19,736 bases of DNA from CAYMPW01 sp964558505 (GTDB taxonomy: Archaea > Thermoplasmatota > Thermoplasmata > Methanomassiliicoccales > Methanomethylophilaceae): NCBI GenBank assembly GCA_964558505.1, contig CAZLEI010000023.1, positions 1 through 19,736 of the forward strand, given 5' to 3'. The notes beneath the pieces were generated by a model. The model worked only from the letters and a program-made list of their open reading frames with translations, had not been told where the DNA came from and ran no database searches. The position numbers and the translations under genes were made by a program. Below, piece after piece: positions 7,160 to 14,910 of the stretch (position 1 is its first letter; every line of letters starts with the position of its first letter).

Positions 7160-7507
7160 ATGAAATGCCCGAAATGCGGAGAGGACAACCCCGAAGGGAC
7201 CCTGTTTTGCGAGAAATGCGACTGGAGATTGGATCAGAAGTTCGTCAAGAAGATAGGATTCCCTCCGATATTCCTGACCAGCGGTGCCGCGGTCCTCGGT
7301 CTGCTCTCCATCGTAGCGTACTTCGCGCATGCGGGGGCGGGAGCGATAGTCTTCGGTATCATCGGAATGGTCCTCGGCGGTTATTCGTTCACGCTCGCCA
7401 GGTTCAACAGCGACGGATCCTACAAGACCGTCGGCGTACTGCTCGGTGCGGTCGGCATATTCGCTTCGATAATCGGATTCCTCTTCGGGCTCCAGACACT
7501 TCTCTGA
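7160..7507 (+). CDS. Zinc-ribbon membrane protein
   Basis: This 115-residue protein opens with a zinc ribbon (CPKC at 3-6, CEKC at 17-20) and continues with three hydrophobic stretches, roughly residues 33-55, 60-80 and 92-113, rich in Gly and Ala. The ribbon resembles that of the protein at 2111-2458 (CPKCGxxNPEGxxFC), but the membrane parts differ. The ATG at 7160 is chosen because the ribbon starts at residue 3 and a TATA element lies at the leaderless distance. The next gene starts 3 bases after its stop or slightly later, so the two are probably cotranscribed. Function is unknown. Confidence 0.8.
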   Translation: MKCPKCGEDNPEGTLFCEKCDWRLDQKFVKKIGFPPIFLTSGAAVLGLLSIVAYFAHAGAGAIVFGIIGMVLGGYSFTLARFNSDGSYKTVGVLLGAVGIFASIIGFLFGLQTLL

Positions 7508-7509
7508 AG

Positions 7510-8076
7510 GTGCCCCTGTTGGCGGTCTACAAGGGAAAGTACATCCTCCAGGGCCTGAAGGAGATCACACCCGAGATGGAGAGGGACCTGGACCTCGCGT
7601 ATTCAGTGTGCGAGAGGATGCATGAGGAATCCCCGTGCGAGATGTGCGGCAGATGCTGCCATCAGCCGTTCATAACCGTCAGGGACGAGGAGATCGACAG
7701 GGTGTCATCCGCCGCGGGCATAGACCTGTATACATTCATGACGAAGTACCTACGCAGATCCGGCGACGGCCGCTGGCTTTTCGCGCACACCGACCCATGC
7801 GCCTTCCTCGGGAAGGACAACAGATGCACGATCTGGAAGGGCAGGCCGGAGGTCTGCAGGGAATTCCCGTACCTGGTGTCCATGTTCATGAGCCGCGTGT
7901 ACCTGGCGATAATAACGCCAGGGCACGATATCCTGGATGACCTGGATTACATGGACGATTCCTGGCCGTGCACCCCAATGATCAAATCCCGGATATCCGG
8001 GATGGTGGACAGCGCCCGCGAGGAGCGGGCGCGGTCATTGAAAGAACGATTCAGTTACCCGACAGGTGCTCCTTGA
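7510..8076 (+). CDS. YkgJ-type CxxCxxCC cysteine-cluster protein
   Basis: The protein of about 185-188 residues carries CEMCGRCC, then DPCAFL, CTIWKGRP and CREFP, the full signature of the YkgJ/UPF0153 family, which is thought to bind zinc or an iron-sulfur cluster. Biochemical function of the family is not established. The first part, to about residue 30, is helical and charged. Two starts are possible: GTG at 7510, 2 bases after the preceding stop, or TTG at 7519, which has AAGGTG at a good distance. I list the GTG but consider both about equally likely. Its 3' end overlaps the convergent hydrolase gene by 26 bases. Confidence 0.87.
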   Translation: MPLLAVYKGKYILQGLKEITPEMERDLDLAYSVCERMHEESPCEMCGRCCHQPFITVRDEEIDRVSSAAGIDLYTFMTKYLRRSGDGRWLFAHTDPCAFLGKDNRCTIWKGRPEVCREFPYLVSMFMSRVYLAIITPGHDILDDLDYMDDSWPCTPMIKSRISGMVDSAREERARSLKERFSYPTGAP

Positions 8077-8824
8077 GGGCGTTGATGTACAGGGCGGGGT
8101 GGATTATGTGGCCGGTGTCAGGTATCCTGTATTTCTTGCATCCGGGTATGAGGTCCGCTATCTGGTCGCCCATCAGCGGTTCGACCATGATATCGGACAG
8201 GCCGTGTATCTCAAGGGTAGGGGCGGTTATGGCCTTCAACGAGTCCCTCGTGTCGAACGAGTCGAGTGCGGCCATCTGATCTTTCAGACCGGACAGGGTG
8301 GCGCCGTGGGATACGCGGACGGGCTTCCCATCCCTCTCTTTCTTGGAGAAATAGTTCTCCGTGAAGCAGAACGCGTTCACCATCTCGCCAAGGCGGTCGA
8401 TGTCCGCGCCCTCCGATACGGCGCCGATCATGTTGTTCATCATGTAGCTCGACCGCGCTGGTCTGTACATGTACGCAGAGATCAGAGTCAGGGTGCGGAC
8501 CCTCTCCGGATATCTCAGCGCGAACAGCTGTGCGATGTGCCCGCCCATCGACCATCCTACGATGTGGGCCTTGAATATGCCGAGGTGGTCGAGCAACGCC
8601 CTGATGTCGTCGCTCATATCCTCGCCGGTGAACGGACCGCAGTATGTCGTCTTACCCGCGCCGCGGTTGTCTATCGTTATGACCTTGTAGCTGTCGGACA
8701 GCAAAGGCACCATGGAATTCCAGAATGAAATGTCTCCGCCGAATCCCGTGATGAGGACGACCGGGTCTCCCGTCCCATCTATGGAGTAATTCATGCGAAT
8801 CCCGTTGATATCCGTTATCGTCAT
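8051..8824 (-). CDS. Alpha/beta hydrolase
   Basis: The 257-residue protein has a complete alpha/beta-hydrolase catalytic set: nucleophile S92 in GWSMGG, acid D211 in IHGLSD and H239 in DTGH. ITGFGG at 25-30 is the oxyanion-hole loop, and DNRGAGKT at 52-59 is the usual motif before the nucleophile elbow. The length is typical of the AB_hydrolase_1 family. There is no signal peptide, so it acts in the cytosol, on an ester or similar bond; the substrate cannot be told. The ATG has no ribosome site and is 26 bases from a TATA box. It is divergent from the flavoprotein gene and its tail overlaps the YkgJ-type gene. Confidence 0.92.
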   Translation of the reverse strand: MTITDINGIRMNYSIDGTGDPVVLITGFGGDISFWNSMVPLLSDSYKVITIDNRGAGKTTYCGPFTGEDMSDDIRALLDHLGIFKAHIVGWSMGGHIAQLFALRYPERVRTLTLISAYMYRPARSSYMMNNMIGAVSEGADIDRLGEMVNAFCFTENYFSKKERDGKPVRVSHGATLSGLKDQMAALDSFDTRDSLKAITAPTLEIHGLSDIMVEPLMGDQIADLIPGCKKYRIPDTGHIIHPALYINALKEHLSGN

Positions 8825-8845
8825 GGATTATCCGATAAGGAAGTA

Positions 8846-8855
8846 GGATAAAAAG
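8846..8855 (-). promoter_or_regulatory. TATA box of the hydrolase gene
   Basis: CTTTTTATCC on the minus strand is centred 26 bases before the ATG at 8824, predicting a leaderless message. Confidence 0.5.
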
Positions 8856-8903
8856 ATGACTTAGACGACCATCGCAACTGATGTTCGCTGGCTGTCCGGA
8901 CGA

Positions 8904-8954
8904 AAATACTTATGTCATGTGCGAGGTCTCACCGCTATACGGTGCTTCGGCGCC
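8904..8954 (+). promoter_or_regulatory. Promoter and structured leader of the flavoprotein gene
   Basis: AATACTTAT near 8905-8913 is a TATA-like element giving a start near 8935. CACCG-CTATA-CGGTG (8930-8944) is a perfect inverted repeat around that start. GGTGC-TTCG-GCGCC (8941-8954) is a second hairpin with the very stable cUUCGg tetraloop, ending 2 bases before the GGTGAT ribosome site at 8957-8962. The two repeats share GGTG and cannot form together. Confidence 0.4.
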
Positions 8955-8966
8955 TTGGTGATGTAA

Positions 8967-9539
8967 ATGAAAGTAGTAGCATTCAACTGCAGCCCCCGCA
9001 AAGACGGCAACACCGCGCACATGATCAAGACCGTCCTCTCCAAACTGGAGGCGGAGGGCATCGAGACCGAGTTCGTCCAGGTGGGCGGGACCGACATACG
9101 CGGATGCAGGGCATGCATGGCATGCTCCAAGAACAAGGACATGAAGTGCATCCTGCCCGATGACGGGCTGAATTCTTATGTGGAGAAGATGGCGGAGGCG
9201 GACGGCATCATCATCGGATCCCCCACGTATTTCGCCGATCTCACCGCAGAGGCGAAAGCGCTCATAGACCGCGGAGGATACGTCCTCAGGTCCAACGGGA
9301 ACCCCCTCAGGCGCAAGGTGGGTGTGGCGGTCGTCGCAGTCAGGCGCGCCGGCGGCATCCACGTGTTCGACAGCATCAATCACTTCTTCTCGATAAACGA
9401 GATGGTGGTCCCCAGTTCCTCGTATTGGAACGTCAGCCTTGCCAGGGTCCCCGGTGATTACGAGAACGACGCCGAGGGCGTGAAGACCATGGAGACGCTT
9501 GGCGATAACATGGCCTGGCTGATGAAGAAGCTGAACTGA
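8967..9539 (+). CDS. Iron-sulfur flavoprotein / NADPH-dependent FMN reductase family
   Basis: The 190-residue protein has a flavodoxin-like fold: the N-terminal strand and phosphate loop FNCSPRKDGNTA at 6-17 bind FMN, and GSPTYFADLTAEAKALIDR is the second conserved block. C47, C50, C53 and C61 form CX2CX2CX7C, the compact 4Fe-4S motif of Isf from Methanosarcina. It would carry electrons between ferredoxin and another acceptor, possibly in oxygen or oxidant defence; the partner is unknown. The ATG follows GGTGAT at a 4-base spacing. Its TGA directly abuts the stop of the convergent pilin gene. Confidence 0.93.
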   Translation: MKVVAFNCSPRKDGNTAHMIKTVLSKLEAEGIETEFVQVGGTDIRGCRACMACSKNKDMKCILPDDGLNSYVEKMAEADGIIIGSPTYFADLTAEAKALIDRGGYVLRSNGNPLRRKVGVAVVAVRRAGGIHVFDSINHFFSINEMVVPSSSYWNVSLARVPGDYENDAEGVKTMETLGDNMAWLMKKLN

Positions 9540-9977
9540 TCAGTAGATCTCGAGGCGGAACTCCATCGTCTCCCCTCCGATGACCGTTATGCTCCCGGTG
9601 AACGCCGAGGTCAGGGATTCGCCGCCGTCGCCGACGGACGCGTCCTTCCCATTCAGACCGAAGGTCATCAGGTAGCCGACGGGCACCATGGCATCCAGGG
9701 CATCGGAGACGTAATCCATTATGCTCCCTTTACCGGTCCGGATGTACCCGGACACCAGGTCGGGGAGGGTGACGACATCCGTGTCCTCGGTATCATGCAC
9801 ATCGCATAGTGAAAGCTTCACGGACATCAGCGTGTGGCAGGTCTCTTCCGCGTACGGAGATCCCTGATCCTCTGCCGGGGGTGTTCCGGTGAATAGCACG
9901 CCTGCCACTATCGATAGGACAGCAAGGAAGATCACGGCATCCACCATCGCCGCCATGCCCTTGCGGTTCAGGTCCAT
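9540..9977 (-). CDS. Archaeal pilin-like protein with class III signal peptide (second of pair)
   Basis: The 145-residue protein starts MDLNRKG followed by a single hydrophobic helix (about 8-30). A short basic leader ending in RKG before the helix is the class III signal cleaved by archaeal prepilin peptidase, so cleavage after G7 is predicted. The rest is an extracellular beta-rich domain with two cysteines, ending in a short strand EFRLEIY. The frame is open upstream to 10373, but that stretch is a shadow of the first pilin gene; the ATG at 9977 has GAGGTGGAG before it and overlaps the first pilin gene by 10 bases. The pair is probably assembled by the Tad-type machine encoded nearby. Confidence 0.8.
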   Translation of the reverse strand: MDLNRKGMAAMVDAVIFLAVLSIVAGVLFTGTPPAEDQGSPYAEETCHTLMSVKLSLCDVHDTEDTDVVTLPDLVSGYIRTGKGSIMDYVSDALDAMVPVGYLMTFGLNGKDASVGDGGESLTSAFTGSITVIGGETMEFRLEIY

Positions 9978-10363
9978 GTCTCCACCTCGTATTTGCAGAG
10001 GACCGCCCTGCCGTCGTCGGACCCGATGATGGCGGTGCCGACCTTGCATTCCCTCAAACCTTCGCATTCTCCATCGGAGATCACGAATTCCCCATCCATT
10101 ATGCCGCCCACGGCAGAAACTGTCAGTCTGATGCCGCAGATCCCTTCGGGGACCGACGGTCCCTCGTCGCCGGTCCAAGCTATCTTCCCGTCCACGATCC
10201 CCAGGCCGTCGAATGTATCGATGTCCACGTCGACGGACGGGACATCCTCGGATGCGCTGTTGAGTGCGAGCAGGCCCATGAAACCGGTGAGTGCGACGGT
10301 CACCACCATGGCGGCCAGTATCGCCTCCATGAACCCCGCCTCGCCTTTCCTGTCTAGATGCAT
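9968..10363 (-). CDS. Archaeal pilin-like protein with class III signal peptide (first of pair)
   Basis: The 131-residue protein starts MHLDRKG, then EAGFMEAILAAMVVTVALTG, a class III prepilin signal with a Glu near the mature N-terminus and a hydrophobic helix that would form the filament core. The exported part is acidic, beta-rich and has four cysteines (CGI, CEGLREC, CKYE), which may form disulfides. It is small for a major pilin and could be a minor pilin. The ATG is 27 bases from a TATA element. It lies 53 bases downstream of the U32 gene on the same strand and is coupled to the second pilin. Confidence 0.8.
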   Translation of the reverse strand: MHLDRKGEAGFMEAILAAMVVTVALTGFMGLLALNSASEDVPSVDVDIDTFDGLGIVDGKIAWTGDEGPSVPEGICGIRLTVSAVGGIMDGEFVISDGECEGLRECKVGTAIIGSDDGRAVLCKYEVETWT

Positions 10364-10385
10364 GATGCATCACACGCAGGGAGGG

Positions 10386-10393
10386 GGTATATC
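10386..10393 (-). promoter_or_regulatory. TATA box of the pilin pair
   Basis: GATATACC on the minus strand is centred about 27 bases before the ATG at 10363, so the pilin pair may be transcribed apart from the U32 gene as a leaderless message. Confidence 0.45.
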
Positions 10394-10415
10394 GGCGGGA
10401 TGCTACAGTTAAGCT

Positions 10416-12311
10416 TCAGACGCCGCGCATGTAATGGCCGTTGGTGGAGGCGCCGCACATCTCGGTGATCTTGGGCTTCTTGGACACGTCCCTGTCGGCA
10501 TATGCCGGTGCAACGATCTTTGCCAATGATGCGGGGCGTCTCCTCAGGTCGATCCCGATGGAATCGGCGCCCATGGCATCGATCTCGCCGAGACGGTCCA
10601 AGAGGACCAGGTCCGCAGAATTCAGGATGTGGGACAGTCCGAACTCGTCCCTGTATATCGGGAATGTGTAATCCTTCTCATCGGTGACGGTGCGGCTGGT
10701 CATCCCCGGGTCGCGGGTGACGGCGAGCTCTATGCGCCCGAACGCCATGACCTCCATGTTCCCGCGGTATGATGCCAGCAGACCGCGGAGCTCGCCTTTG
10801 GAGAGCTCGACGGAAGCCGTGACCTGTTTCACCGGAAGGGGGAACCAGGGATTGAACGCATTGCAGAAGTAGCTCCCGTAGACCGTGTTCGCGCGATTGG
10901 CCTGGTACTGGCCCGGGCCGTGGACCATCACGGGGCGGCCGTCGCCTGGGGCGAGGTCGTCGACTGTGATGCGGGGGAGGTTCGTCACGCATTCGACGCC
11001 GGCGGCATCGCAGGCCTCTTGGGCATCCTGGAGTTTGGAACCGTAGTCGAAGTAGACGCGGTCTGCGAAGGGAAGAACCTCATCCAGCACCTTCCCGGAG
11101 CTCACATAGAACGAAAGTTCCGGATGCCCTCTGTTACGGTCGGCGACCGCGCGCTTCATGAACACCGGGCGCCTGAACGTGTTCCCGTTCAGACGCGGGG
11201 CGTGGCCGATGAGATTCTTCACGGTATCTATGCGAGGGTCGTACGTCCTGTACACTTCGTACGTGCCGTCTTTGATGGGGAAAGGAGAAACTGCGTTGCA
11301 TCCTTCTCCGATCTTGAACCCGCCGATCTTCTTGTCGCCGGAGAAGACGGAGATGCCGTCGTTGATGTTCAGTCCTAGGCCATCGGTATCGAATCTACGG
11401 TCCTTTATGTCGACGCGGCCGATGAAATACCCGCGGTTGTCGGGGTAGGTGGATTGCACCGGGGACACGATGCCGCCGAGGTACCCGTCGCATATGCCGC
11501 GGTTGAACACTGTTTTCAACAGGTCCGAGGTCTCCTTCATCTCCTCCGGGTCCCCGTGGTCCCTGGCGAGCACATAGGTCTTGGTCGAAAGGTAAGCGTA
11601 CGCAGGGCTCCTCATCCTGCCCTCGATCTTCACGGAGGTTATCCCCATGTCTGACAGGGCGTCCATGTATCCAACGCCGTATATGTCGCCGGTGCTGAAG
11701 AGATAGCCCTCGCCTTCAGCGCACCTGTATCTCTTCCTGCAGGGCTGGGCGCATTCGCCGCGGTTGCCGCTCCTGGCACCCAGGAGGCTGGAGAACAGGC
11801 ATCCCCCGGACATCCAGTAGCAGAGTGCCCCTTGTATGAAAACCTCGGTCTCCACGGGCGAGTCCTTCACGACCGTCCGGATCTCGTCAAGGGTCAGTTC
11901 CCTGGCGAGGATCGCCCGGTCTATCCCGTTCTCGGCGCACCATTCGAGCCCTTTGCGGGAATGGATGCCCATCTGAGTGGACGCATGTATGGCTATATCG
12001 ATGGATTTGATATGCTTCAGCAGGCCAAGGTCCTGTATGATGACGGCGTCCGCACCGATGTCCCTGAGGAACTTGACGAAGCTGACAGCCTCCTCCATCT
12101 CGGAATCCTTTATGAGGGTGTTCACGGTGACGTTCACCTTGACGCCGTTGTCATGGGCAAGATCGACCGCGCCCTCCAGTTGTCCATCGTCGAAATTATC
12201 TGCGAAAGCTCTCGCTCCGAACGATTTGCCTCCCAAATAAACAGCATCGCATCCTGCTTTGATCGAGGCGATCAGTCCTTCGGGCGAGCCTGCGGGCGAG
12301 AGTATCTCCAT
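10416..12311 (-). CDS. Peptidase U32 family protein (RlhA/TrhP-like)
   Basis: The 631-residue protein starts with the U32 TIM-barrel-like domain: LSPAGSPEGLIASIKAGCDAVYLGG is typical of its first strands. The signature EVFIQGALC at 156-164 is followed by SGGCLFS, giving C164, C171, C187 and C191, the cysteines proposed to hold an iron-sulfur cluster. The remainder (about 200-631) matches the extended form with a collagenase-like domain. Members of this length include E. coli RlhA, which hydroxylates 23S rRNA, and TrhP acts on tRNA U34; the old peptidase label is doubtful. RNA hydroxylation is therefore likelier than proteolysis but not shown. The ATG is 26 bases from a TATA box, and the gene is divergent from the Tad operon. 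Confidence 0.9.
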   Translation of the reverse strand: MEILSPAGSPEGLIASIKAGCDAVYLGGKSFGARAFADNFDDGQLEGAVDLAHDNGVKVNVTVNTLIKDSEMEEAVSFVKFLRDIGADAVIIQDLGLLKHIKSIDIAIHASTQMGIHSRKGLEWCAENGIDRAILARELTLDEIRTVVKDSPVETEVFIQGALCYWMSGGCLFSSLLGARSGNRGECAQPCRKRYRCAEGEGYLFSTGDIYGVGYMDALSDMGITSVKIEGRMRSPAYAYLSTKTYVLARDHGDPEEMKETSDLLKTVFNRGICDGYLGGIVSPVQSTYPDNRGYFIGRVDIKDRRFDTDGLGLNINDGISVFSGDKKIGGFKIGEGCNAVSPFPIKDGTYEVYRTYDPRIDTVKNLIGHAPRLNGNTFRRPVFMKRAVADRNRGHPELSFYVSSGKVLDEVLPFADRVYFDYGSKLQDAQEACDAAGVECVTNLPRITVDDLAPGDGRPVMVHGPGQYQANRANTVYGSYFCNAFNPWFPLPVKQVTASVELSKGELRGLLASYRGNMEVMAFGRIELAVTRDPGMTSRTVTDEKDYTFPIYRDEFGLSHILNSADLVLLDRLGEIDAMGADSIGIDLRRRPASLAKIVAPAYADRDVSKKPKITEMCGASTNGHYMRGV

Positions 12312-12332
12312 GGGCAGACGATAATCCCGCCC

Positions 12333-12340
12333 GTATATAA
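12333..12340 (-). promoter_or_regulatory. TATA box of the U32 gene
   Basis: TTATATAC on the minus strand is centred about 26 bases before the ATG at 12311; no ribosome site is present, so the message is probably leaderless. Confidence 0.55.
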
Positions 12341-12375
12341 GCAGGAGAGTTGGGTTAGCATCATTGTAGCCTCCG

Positions 12376-12384
12376 CTTTATATT
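12376..12384 (+). promoter_or_regulatory. TATA box of the Tad operon
   Basis: CTTTATATT lies about 30 bases before the ATG at 12410 and would start a very short leader. It is only about 36 bases from the divergent U32 TATA box, so the two promoters may interfere. Confidence 0.5.
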
Positions 12385-12409
12385 CGAACACTGCGGGGTC
12401 CTGAATACC

Positions 12410-12934
12410 ATGAAGATCGACCTCAGCTTCAGGAAGGATTGCGACTACAGGGACAGGGCGACCATGGACGGGGACATGCTCCAGATAGATTGCGTCGGGT
12501 GCCCGAGATGCCCGGACATGGGGGCCCCGGACTGCATAAGGTGCATCTCGCGCGCCATCGCCGACCACGGGAATCCGGAAAGGATCTCCCTCAGGACCAT
12601 GCGGGACCTGGAATACTCCGGCAGAGCGGTGGGGTTCCTTAACGAGATGGCGGCGTTGGACAGGATGGCGTCCGCCGTGGACCCCGGGTCCAAAGGCCCC
12701 CATTGCAGGAACTGCGAACACTCGTGCGTGAGGATATTCGGCATTGCTTGGGGAAGCTTCCCGCGTCCGGATTTCTACGCCGCCCGTTCAGTGCTCAAGG
12801 AATTCACGCCTCCGCGTCCCGAATGCAGCTCGTGCGTCCAGAAGACGTACAGGACATTGGATCAGGCGGAGCTCGGGTTCGAGAATGTGAGCGATAGGGC
12901 CTCGAAGGCCGTCAACGGCATCATGGGGGCATGA
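12410..12934 (+). CDS. Cysteine-rich protein heading the Tad operon, function unknown
   Basis: The 174-residue protein has no signal peptide or membrane helix. Eleven cysteines fall in groups: C28, C31, C34, C42 and C45; C99, C102 and C106; C139 and C142; plus C11. The clustered CX2C pairs suggest bound zinc or iron-sulfur clusters. Between the groups are charged helices, including RISLRTMRDLEYSGRAVGFLNEM. I do not recognise the family. It is the first gene of a plus-strand operon; the TadA gene starts 3 bases after its stop, and the third gene is TadC, so a role in pilus assembly or its control is inferred from context only. Confidence 0.8.
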   Translation: MKIDLSFRKDCDYRDRATMDGDMLQIDCVGCPRCPDMGAPDCIRCISRAIADHGNPERISLRTMRDLEYSGRAVGFLNEMAALDRMASAVDPGSKGPHCRNCEHSCVRIFGIAWGSFPRPDFYAARSVLKEFTPPRPECSSCVQKTYRTLDQAELGFENVSDRASKAVNGIMGA

Positions 12935-12937
12935 CGG

Positions 12938-14908
12938 ATGCCCAAGGTCATAGACGAAACCGACCGCGGCGGTGCGGACGTCCTGTGGATAACCGATTAT
13001 TCCGACGATCAGAAAGACCCGATGCCCGTCTACACGGAGCATATAGTCCTGAAGAAGCGCATCCCGAAGGCAGCTCCCATCGCACCGACAGCAGACAGGC
13101 AGGAGCCCATCCGCATGGAACCGCAGGTCTTCGGGGATAGGCCTCCGGTCCGCACGGAACCGCCGCCCGTCGAGAAGAGACCTCCAGTGCACAGAGAACC
13201 GGTGGAGCCGAGGGGCCGCGATGAGGAGCCGCCCGCACGTCCGCGTTCCCGCGAGCAGGCACTCCAGTTCCACGACAGCATCGGCCGCATGGCCTCCGAG
13301 GTCTGCAGGAGCAAACCATCATATGCTGACTGCTGGCTGGTCGGAACGCCCGAGAGCCTCGAATCCCCGGTGAGCTACGACATGCCCTTCGGTCACGTGA
13401 TCATAGGCAGAGCGGCGGACGGGGAGACGGAATACAATCTGACGCCGTTCGAGTACACGTACAGCGATTCTCTCAATGCAGTTGTGTCAAAGACGATCGG
13501 CGGCGTTCGCAACATATACCGCAGATCCGGCGGCAGGATGGACAGGCACAGCATAGTCAGCACGGCCAAGGGCGTGCTCATGGATTCCTCCGACACCCTG
13601 GAAGCGGTCATCGGGTCCGAAGCGTCCGCGGTCGACAAGGTCATCTGCGAGATGGCGGAGGTCGTCTACAGGTACACCGTCGGACTGGGCGTCTTCGAGG
13701 TACTCCTGGCGGATCCGAAGCTGGAGGACATCTACATAGACGCCCCCTGCGACAGGAACCGCATCCACGTGACGATGAACGGGCTCACCGGAGCCAATTC
13801 CCATCTGAGGTGCAGGACGAACCTGATGGTGAACAGGCGGGAGGTCCAGAATCTGATCGGGGTCCTCAAAAGGGATTCCGGGCTGCCGTTCTGTCAATCC
13901 AACCCGATCCTCGAGACGGACATGAAGATGCACGATGCAAGGGCGACCGTCGTCGGTTATCCGATGAGTCCCAACGGAGATGCAGTTGCGATAAGGAAGC
14001 ATTCCGTGAGGCCGTGGACCCTTGCGAGGCTGATAGCGAACGGGACCCTCGATGCGGAGACGGCGGGTCTTCTGTCATTCCTGGTGGACAACCGCTCCAC
14101 ATTCCTGATATGCGGTGCCAGGGGCGCAGGTAAGAGCTCCCTCCTTTCTGCCATGATGTTCGAGTTCCCCGTGTCGCAGAGGATATTGACGATAGAGGAC
14201 ACGATCGAACTGCCGGGCGAGAAGATGAGGCGCATGGGCTACAAGGTGCAGTCGATGCTCATCGACGACCGTAGGAACGGTGACAGCCAGAAGAGAGCGG
14301 ACGAGGCCCTCAGGGTCTCTCTCAGGATGGGTGAATCCGCCATCGTCCTCGGCGAGGTCAGAGGCGAAGAGGCGAAGACGCTCTACCAGAGCATGAGGAC
14401 CGGAAGGGCGGGGAGCTCCATCATGGGCACGATCCACGGGGATTCTGCCAGGACGGTCTATGAACGCGTCATACACGACATGCAGATCGCCCCCGAGGCG
14501 TTCATGGCCACGGATGTGCTGGTTACCCTCGGCACCAAGAAGGACAGAGGGAACGGGAGCCAGGTCAGAGGGGTTAACGAGATCGTCGCCACCGCCGACA
14601 GGACCGGCGAGTTCATAGACATCTCCGGGCCGGGCAAGGTGTTCCTCTCCCCTGTGATGAGGCGCATACAGGCACTCACCGGGTTAAGCAGGGCGGATAT
14701 CCAGGATGAGATCACGGTCAGAGGGGAGCTCAGGCGCTTCCTCGCATCGATGGGCGACAAGTACGGCGACGAGTACTGCGGACCGGAATGGATATGCTTG
14801 GCCAATGAGCATGTGGCGAGGGAGGCCCAGGCAGGCAACACACATCCGGGCAGGGTGGTCGAATCATTCCGCAGGAAGTTCGCAAGGTCCAGCGGGATGG
14901 AGGTGTGA
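12938..14908 (+). CDS. Type IV pilus/Tad secretion ATPase (TadA/VirB11 type)
   Basis: The 656-residue cytosolic hexameric ATPase would power pilin assembly. Residues 1-110 are charged and proline-rich (PPV/EP repeats at about 68-92) and probably disordered. After this comes an N-terminal domain (to about 270) and the RecA-like core: Walker A GARGAGKSS with K399, the acidic box IEDTIELPGE near 425, Walker B with E473 in VLGEVRGEE, and TIHGDSA with H500. The C-terminal 100 residues carry a small helical tail. It is longer than most archaeal TadA-type ATPases because of the N-terminal extension. The ATG is 3 bases after the preceding stop, and the next gene begins 2 bases after its TGA. Confidence 0.93.
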   Translation: MPKVIDETDRGGADVLWITDYSDDQKDPMPVYTEHIVLKKRIPKAAPIAPTADRQEPIRMEPQVFGDRPPVRTEPPPVEKRPPVHREPVEPRGRDEEPPARPRSREQALQFHDSIGRMASEVCRSKPSYADCWLVGTPESLESPVSYDMPFGHVIIGRAADGETEYNLTPFEYTYSDSLNAVVSKTIGGVRNIYRRSGGRMDRHSIVSTAKGVLMDSSDTLEAVIGSEASAVDKVICEMAEVVYRYTVGLGVFEVLLADPKLEDIYIDAPCDRNRIHVTMNGLTGANSHLRCRTNLMVNRREVQNLIGVLKRDSGLPFCQSNPILETDMKMHDARATVVGYPMSPNGDAVAIRKHSVRPWTLARLIANGTLDAETAGLLSFLVDNRSTFLICGARGAGKSSLLSAMMFEFPVSQRILTIEDTIELPGEKMRRMGYKVQSMLIDDRRNGDSQKRADEALRVSLRMGESAIVLGEVRGEEAKTLYQSMRTGRAGSSIMGTIHGDSARTVYERVIHDMQIAPEAFMATDVLVTLGTKKDRGNGSQVRGVNEIVATADRTGEFIDISGPGKVFLSPVMRRIQALTGLSRADIQDEITVRGELRRFLASMGDKYGDEYCGPEWICLANEHVAREAQAGNTHPGRVVESFRRKFARSSGMEV

Positions 14909-14910
14909 AC

